A stretch of 56,346 bases of DNA, taken from assembly GCA_944389895.1 (NCBI GenBank), contig CALXOA010000014.1:1-56346 (forward strand), written 5' to 3'. Shown here in pieces: positions 52,298 to 56,346 of the stretch; positions within the stretch are counted from its first letter, which is position 1, and every line of letters starts with the position of its first letter. Both the position numbers and the translations under genes were made by a program. Below the pieces are notes generated by a model that was not told the DNA's origin, ran no database searches, and was given only the letters and a program-made list of their open reading frames with translations. Origin of the DNA: an uncultured Victivallis sp. GTDB lineage: Bacteria; Verrucomicrobiota; Lentisphaeria; Victivallales; Victivallaceae.

Positions 52298-54088
52298 ATG
52301 AGAAGGTATGCTTTCCTCCTCTCCGGAACAGCCATGCTGTTGCTGTTCCTCTTCGGAAACGGCTGCGGAGAAACGCCTCCGCCGGAGAACGCGCTGCAGG
52401 CGGATCTGCCGCGGTTGCAGAGTGAAATCATCGCGGATCAGCTCAACGAGCTGGCCGCCAACAACCGCATGCACCATGTATTCAAAGACAGAAACGGAGA
52501 GTTGCTGATCATCTCTTCGGGTGTCTGGCAGGTTTCCGATTCATTCGAAAAACTCGGTCCCTGCCAGCCCTTTTCGCTGACCCGCTGTTATGACATCTCC
52601 CGCATCCGCTTTGAAATCGACCGGATATCCCCGGGAACTCCTCAGAAAACCGGAAGCAAGACCCATCCGTACCGGCTGTTTCTCGACCTGGGCCTCACCT
52701 GCAGGACATTCGGTCTGACCGGGGAAAACGGCATCCGCGTCTACGCCGTCACGCCGCCGGATTGGGAAAAACTCGATCCCGGGCGGCAGAAGAAACGGCT
52801 CGAACGGCTCAGGCACTCCTTTCCGGATCCGAAATTTGACTTTCAGCAACTGGCAACCCGGAAACTGGAACCGCTGCACTCTGATTCCGTGACGCTGCAA
52901 TATCAGCTCCACTGGAACCAGGAGAAGAGACAGTGGGAAAACCTGCATCCCGCGCCTTCCGCAGGAGAAATTCCAGAGGCAGCCCAATGGGAGTCTCTGA
53001 CGGAAAAGGAGTTCGATACCGCGATGCGGAAAAACGGATTTGAGAAAAGTCAGGATCGCTGGGTTCTCCGCGAGGATCTCGCCCTGCTCCGGAAAAGTGA
53101 CGCCAATATTTTCCATCGCGGCCATTGGATTCCACGCGAACAGTACCGGTCGCAACAGGCTTTCGAAAACAGGCTGAAAACATTGGAAAAAACTTCCGGG
53201 CAAGAAGCATTCGAGGCAGTGCTGGAATCGCTCCGGGAGGTGCCGGACAATGCGAACCGAAAGGCAGCGCTCCAGGAATTAACCGATCGTTTCCATGCGT
53301 TCCTGGACTTTCAGGCCTCCTCGGAGAACAGCGAACAACTGGCAAAACTGCAGACGGATCTGCTGGGAAACCCACTCTGGGCCCCGCTGAATACCCCCCA
53401 GGTGCGCCGCAGGCTCGCAACAGTCTGGAATAAGCGTGCAAAAGAAAATCAGAGTGCGATCCGGCAGTTGTCGCTTCTGCAGGAGACCATTCGGACCCTC
53501 AAAACCCCCCGGAACGCCGGTGACCTCACCGTTCTGGTTCGCAATGATTTCCGGAAACAACTTCCACCGCGGATCTGCAACAACCTCGCGAAAGTCGCCG
53601 TCGCCGGTGCGATCCTGACGGGAAACCGTCAACTCACGGGAGCATTGCTCCATGCGGTGCCGTCCACGGATCGAGAAGAATTGACCGAACTCCTCTTTCG
53701 AGAGTGTTCCCTCTGCCGCGGGACCGGCGGTTCCCCCTGCCGTATCTGCCAGGGTCAGGGGGTCTGCGTTGTCTGCAAAGGAACAGGCAGTGTGACCCGG
53801 GAAAATCTGCTGACATCACAGGGCCGGGAAACATTCGTTTCGCAATGTTCCCGTTGCGACGGGAGCGGCAAGTGTCCCGCATGTGAAGGAACCGGCCGGC
53901 GTCTCTGCCTCCGCTGCAGAGGCGAAGCATATTTTCCCAGCACGGAACGTGCAGAAGAAGTGCTCAACCGGCTCCTTCCCGAGCTGGAGCAGACTCTCAA
54001 CACCCGTCTGGAAGAATTGCACCAACCGGAGGAACAGCAGAAGCGATTGTCGGAATCCTTGAGGAAACAGGCGCGGCTTCCGCGATAA
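52298..54088 (+). CDS. Lipoprotein with DnaJ-type cysteine-rich zinc finger
   Basis: The 596-residue protein has a lipoprotein signal (LLLFLFGNGC, modified C23). A long helical, charged middle part follows. At about 470-541 lies a DnaJ-like cysteine-rich domain with repeated C-x-x-C-x-G-x-G units (CRICQGQGVC, CVVCKGTGS, CSRCDGSGKC, CPACEGTG). No J domain is present, so it is not a classical DnaJ. The finger would sit outside the cytoplasm, which is unusual. ATG 52298 was chosen; a TTG three codons earlier is possible. It forms a pair with the upstream zinc-ribbon membrane protein. Confidence 0.8.
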   Translation: MRRYAFLLSGTAMLLLFLFGNGCGETPPPENALQADLPRLQSEIIADQLNELAANNRMHHVFKDRNGELLIISSGVWQVSDSFEKLGPCQPFSLTRCYDISRIRFEIDRISPGTPQKTGSKTHPYRLFLDLGLTCRTFGLTGENGIRVYAVTPPDWEKLDPGRQKKRLERLRHSFPDPKFDFQQLATRKLEPLHSDSVTLQYQLHWNQEKRQWENLHPAPSAGEIPEAAQWESLTEKEFDTAMRKNGFEKSQDRWVLREDLALLRKSDANIFHRGHWIPREQYRSQQAFENRLKTLEKTSGQEAFEAVLESLREVPDNANRKAALQELTDRFHAFLDFQASSENSEQLAKLQTDLLGNPLWAPLNTPQVRRRLATVWNKRAKENQSAIRQLSLLQETIRTLKTPRNAGDLTVLVRNDFRKQLPPRICNNLAKVAVAGAILTGNRQLTGALLHAVPSTDREELTELLFRECSLCRGTGGSPCRICQGQGVCVVCKGTGSVTRENLLTSQGRETFVSQCSRCDGSGKCPACEGTGRRLCLRCRGEAYFPSTERAEEVLNRLLPELEQTLNTRLEELHQPEEQQKRLSESLRKQARLPR

Positions 54089-54112
54089 AGGTTCCCGGGA
54101 GAATGCTCCGAC

Positions 54113-54931
54113 TCAGCGATGGGAAACCGGTATGCCGCCCGTGCGCCGATACGCCCCAGGAGGCATGCCGCGCCGATGCCGGAACAGGCGGGAAAAGTAG
54201 AATACGTCACGAAATCCGAGAGCCAGCGCCACCTCCTTGACACTCAGGTTCGCATTCAGCAGCAAATATTCCGCTTCCCGCATCAGCAGTTCAATTCGAA
54301 ACGATCCGGGAGACATGCCGAACCATCGGCGAAATTCTGCGGCAAAATGCGAAACCGACCACCCGGCCGTTCCGGCCAGCTCGGAGAGTGGCAATTCCCG
54401 GCGGAACTCCCGTTCGATCAATCGCCGTACCACGGCGAGCTTTTCCGGGATCGCAGGGGGGGCAGGACGGCTGAACTCACACAGCAGATTGTCAAAGAGA
54501 TTGGTCAGAATCGCTGGTTGCGGTGGACGGTCGCGGCAAAATTCCGCCGCCAGCGCAGCGATTCTCCCGGTTGCACAATCATAGTCGAGCGGATGCAATC
54601 CGGCTGAGACATGCCGGCGCGCCAGCAGAGAATCAACCTCCCCGGTAAAATGCAGCCAGGAATGCCGCCAGCACTGCTCCCCACAGCCGTAGAAGTGGCT
54701 TGCTCCGTTTTCCCAGAGCATCACGGAATCCTGTTCCAGTCGCTCGATTCCCCGGGCGGTACGCACCTCGACACCTGCCGGAAACGCCATCAGCAGCCGG
54801 TCTCCGGTTCCGCCGGGGCGATGAACCACGCCGGGCGCCATCCGTTCATCGACCCCGATGCCGTTGATCCGGAATCCTGCGTCCCCCGGCGCAGGATCAA
54901 GAAAACGGCGAAATTCGGTACGCTGATTCAC
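54113..54931 (-). CDS. AraC-family transcriptional regulator
   Basis: The 272-residue regulator has an N-terminal sensing domain (about 30-140, with DSVMLWENGASHFYGCG and HSWLHFTGE) and a C-terminal double HTH (about 170-268, LPLSELAGTAGWSVSHFAAE and LSVKEVALALGFRDVFYFSR). It is divergent from the GH172 gene across 138 bases and most likely controls it. Confidence 0.92.
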   Translation of the reverse strand: MNQRTEFRRFLDPAPGDAGFRINGIGVDERMAPGVVHRPGGTGDRLLMAFPAGVEVRTARGIERLEQDSVMLWENGASHFYGCGEQCWRHSWLHFTGEVDSLLARRHVSAGLHPLDYDCATGRIAALAAEFCRDRPPQPAILTNLFDNLLCEFSRPAPPAIPEKLAVVRRLIEREFRRELPLSELAGTAGWSVSHFAAEFRRWFGMSPGSFRIELLMREAEYLLLNANLSVKEVALALGFRDVFYFSRLFRHRRGMPPGAYRRTGGIPVSHR

Positions 54932-54994
54932 AATTTGTCTCCCTCATTTTTCCCGGAATCATAATATTGTGCAAAAATATCGCATGTAAATCCA

Positions 54995-55022
54995 TTCCAA
55001 GTAGAGAAATCTCCGGTATAAT
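54995..55022 (+). promoter_or_regulatory. Candidate promoter of the GH172 gene
   Basis: A perfect TATAAT (55017-55022) stands 48 bases before the ATG, with a weak TTCCAA (54995-55000) 16 bases upstream. A poor -35 box fits an AraC-activated promoter. Confidence 0.5.
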
Positions 55023-55069
55023 ATCCATATATTAACTGTCCAATCCACAAAATGCAAGGAGAGAAAGAT

Positions 55070-56158
55070 ATGTTCAACGGTCTCGGCATGAATCCCGGCA
55101 ACCTGTCGTTTCTGTCACACGCGAAGAGCCGTTCCATCTCGCCGGAGAATCCGGCAGGAGCACCGGGAGGCGGTGCGCGCGCGTTGACGGGACGCGGCGC
55201 CGATGCGGCCCGTGACCTCGGTCCGGGCTGGAAAATCTCCCCCGCCTTTGAAATCGCCCCCGCAGAAACACGGACACTGGCCGACATCGAAGGTTCCGGC
55301 GCGATTCAGCAGATCTGGATGACGCTCAGTGGTGCCGACGCCTCCTGCCGCAGTTACATTCTGCGTTTCTACTGGGACAATCAGGAACAACCGTCGGTTG
55401 AAGTGCCGGCAGGTGATTTTTTCTGCCACGGCCAGGGCGGTGACTTCTTCCAGCTTTCCAGCCTGATGGTCTGTCACAATCCGGGAAGCGCCTTCAACTG
55501 TTATTGGGAGATGCCGTTCCGGAAACGATGCCGGATCACGCTTGAAAACCGCGATGGAAAGCCGCTGGTGATCTTCTACCAGATCAACTATACGTTGACT
55601 GAAGTGCCGGAAGAGTGTGCCTATTTTCATGCGCAGTTCCGCCGCAGCAATCCGCTGCCGGAAAAAGAGGTGCATACCCTCCTCGACGGCGTGTCCGGCC
55701 AAGGTCACTACGTCGGAACCTATCTGGCATGGGGTGTTCACAACAACGGCTGGTGGGGCGAAGGTGAAATCAAGTTTTACATCGACGACGACGATGACTT
55801 CCCGACCATCTGCGGTACCGGAACGGAGGATTACTTCTGCGGTTCCTACAACTTTGAAAACAAGACAACCCGCCGTTATCAGCCGTTCTGCACCCCCTAC
55901 TCCGGGATGCCGCAGGTGATCGAACCGGATGGTGTCTACCGTTCCCAGCAACGTTTCGGGCTCTACCGCTGGCACATCACCGACCCGATCCGCTTCGAAT
56001 CCCGTCTCCGGGTTTCCATCCAGGCGCTCGGCTGGCGCTCCGGCGGCCGTTATCTGCCGCTGCGTGACGATATCGCCTCCACGGTTTTCTGGTATCAGAC
56101 ATTGCCGACCGCCCCGTTCCCGAAACTGGGCTCGGTCGACGAACTGGAAGTCATCTGA
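55070..56158 (+). CDS. GH172 (DUF2961) family glycoside hydrolase-like protein
   Basis: The 362-residue protein shows the DUF2961/GH172 blocks: ADIEGSGAIQQIWMTLSG, YILRFYWDNQEQPSVEVPAGDFF, MPFRKRCRITLEN, GHYVGTYLAWG, GEGEIKFYIDDDDDFPTICG and GTGTEDYFCGSYNF, which carry the acidic catalytic residues. Family enzymes act on fructofuranose or arabinofuranose linkages and assemble into hexamers. No signal peptide is seen. ATG 55070 follows AAGGAGAG; an ATG six codons earlier would place the ribosome site inside the gene. The AraC gene is divergent. Confidence 0.93.
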   Translation: MFNGLGMNPGNLSFLSHAKSRSISPENPAGAPGGGARALTGRGADAARDLGPGWKISPAFEIAPAETRTLADIEGSGAIQQIWMTLSGADASCRSYILRFYWDNQEQPSVEVPAGDFFCHGQGGDFFQLSSLMVCHNPGSAFNCYWEMPFRKRCRITLENRDGKPLVIFYQINYTLTEVPEECAYFHAQFRRSNPLPEKEVHTLLDGVSGQGHYVGTYLAWGVHNNGWWGEGEIKFYIDDDDDFPTICGTGTEDYFCGSYNFENKTTRRYQPFCTPYSGMPQVIEPDGVYRSQQRFGLYRWHITDPIRFESRLRVSIQALGWRSGGRYLPLRDDIASTVFWYQTLPTAPFPKLGSVDELEVI

Positions 56159-56173
56159 CATCTCGTTGCAGAG

Positions 56174-56198
56174 GGGCGGGTCTCCTCCCGCCCGTTTG
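56174..56198 (+). terminator. Hairpin after the GH172 gene
   Basis: GGGCGGG and CCCGCCC form a perfect 7-base stem around TCTCCT, 15 bases after the stop, followed by GTTTGC. Confidence 0.65.
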
Positions 56199-56252
56199 CA
56201 AATTCCGTGGTACTCCGCTATATTATTGCTCCCACAGTTTAATACTTGTAGT

Positions 56253-56346
56253 TCAGCTGGCGTATTTGACAGACTCCTTGTGAAAAAGAGCTTTGATCTT
56301 CTCCGGTTGTTTTTGAATGCTTCGCATATGGGATTTTGCATGTTCT
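56253..56346 (-). CDS. Possible C-terminal end of a gene continuing past the right edge
   Basis: One minus-strand frame runs open from the edge to TGA at 56253-56255 and reads EHAKSHMRSIQKQPEKIKAL and on to KYAS, a charged helical end such as some transposases have. With only about 30 codons it is tentative. It is convergent with the GH172 gene across a hairpin. Confidence 0.3.
   Translation of the reverse strand, partial: EHAKSHMRSIQKQPEKIKALFHKESVKYAS

Noticed and set aside
1..56346. CRISPR arrays, prophage, integrase or complete insertion sequence.
   Set aside because: No regularly spaced repeats, phage structural genes, integrases or terminal inverted repeats with a transposase were seen; only a possible gene tail at the right edge.

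Overview
The window (about 57-60% G+C by eye) most resembles a member of the Lentisphaerota, order Victivallales (Victivallis-like). The grounds are a pseudopilin carrying both the F-T-L-I-E-L-L hydrophobic start and a C-terminal H-X9-DG motif, many sugar-type regulators (LacI, AraC, GntR/LacI hybrid) each beside one or a few carbohydrate genes, and a mix of GH29, GH4, GH172, GH99-like, sialate O-acetylesterase and CE7 esterase genes. Taxonomy is inferred from gene content only.

Layout. 1-3084 (minus): a regulator, a pseudopilin and a secreted Asp-box protein, probably one transcription unit. 3817-8902 (minus): housekeeping block with a flavoprotein, rpsI, rplM, argC and a DUF349 protein. 9059-11196 (plus): htpG and tRNA-Ser(UGA), then a decayed glycosidase-like gene. 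12021-18550 (plus): two tandem paralogous sialate O-acetylesterase lipoproteins, a CE7 acetyl esterase, a beta-carbonic anhydrase and xseB. 18570-27873: a LacI regulator divergent from an eight-gene run of NAD(P)-type oxidoreductases ending in an MFS transporter, the best candidate for an uncharacterised catabolic pathway. 27860-31847: a tail-anchored coiled-coil protein, MtaB, an esterase that has lost its nucleophile, and an MBL hydrolase. 31932-42843: LacI-GH29, GH4, AraC-FAD oxidoreductase, LacI, PHP, XRE-cupin with a divergent DMT exporter, and a GH99-like protein. 43177-54088: a stretch of poorly described envelope proteins: a SUFU-domain membrane protein, a membrane protein with a pseudopilin-like head, four overlapping zinc-ribbon/membrane genes (the last one frameshifted), an AraC regulator, an alkyltransferase-like protein, and a pair made of a zinc-ribbon membrane coiled coil and a lipoprotein with a DnaJ-type zinc finger. 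54113-56158: AraC divergent from GH172. A possible gene tail lies at the right edge.

How it works together. Most of the window looks like small self-regulated carbohydrate modules: esterases remove acetyl groups, glycosidases release sugars (fucose, galactose), and oxidoreductase operons process the products in the cytoplasm. No CRISPR array, prophage or complete insertion sequence was seen. Functions are assigned from family motifs read by eye; no database search was run.
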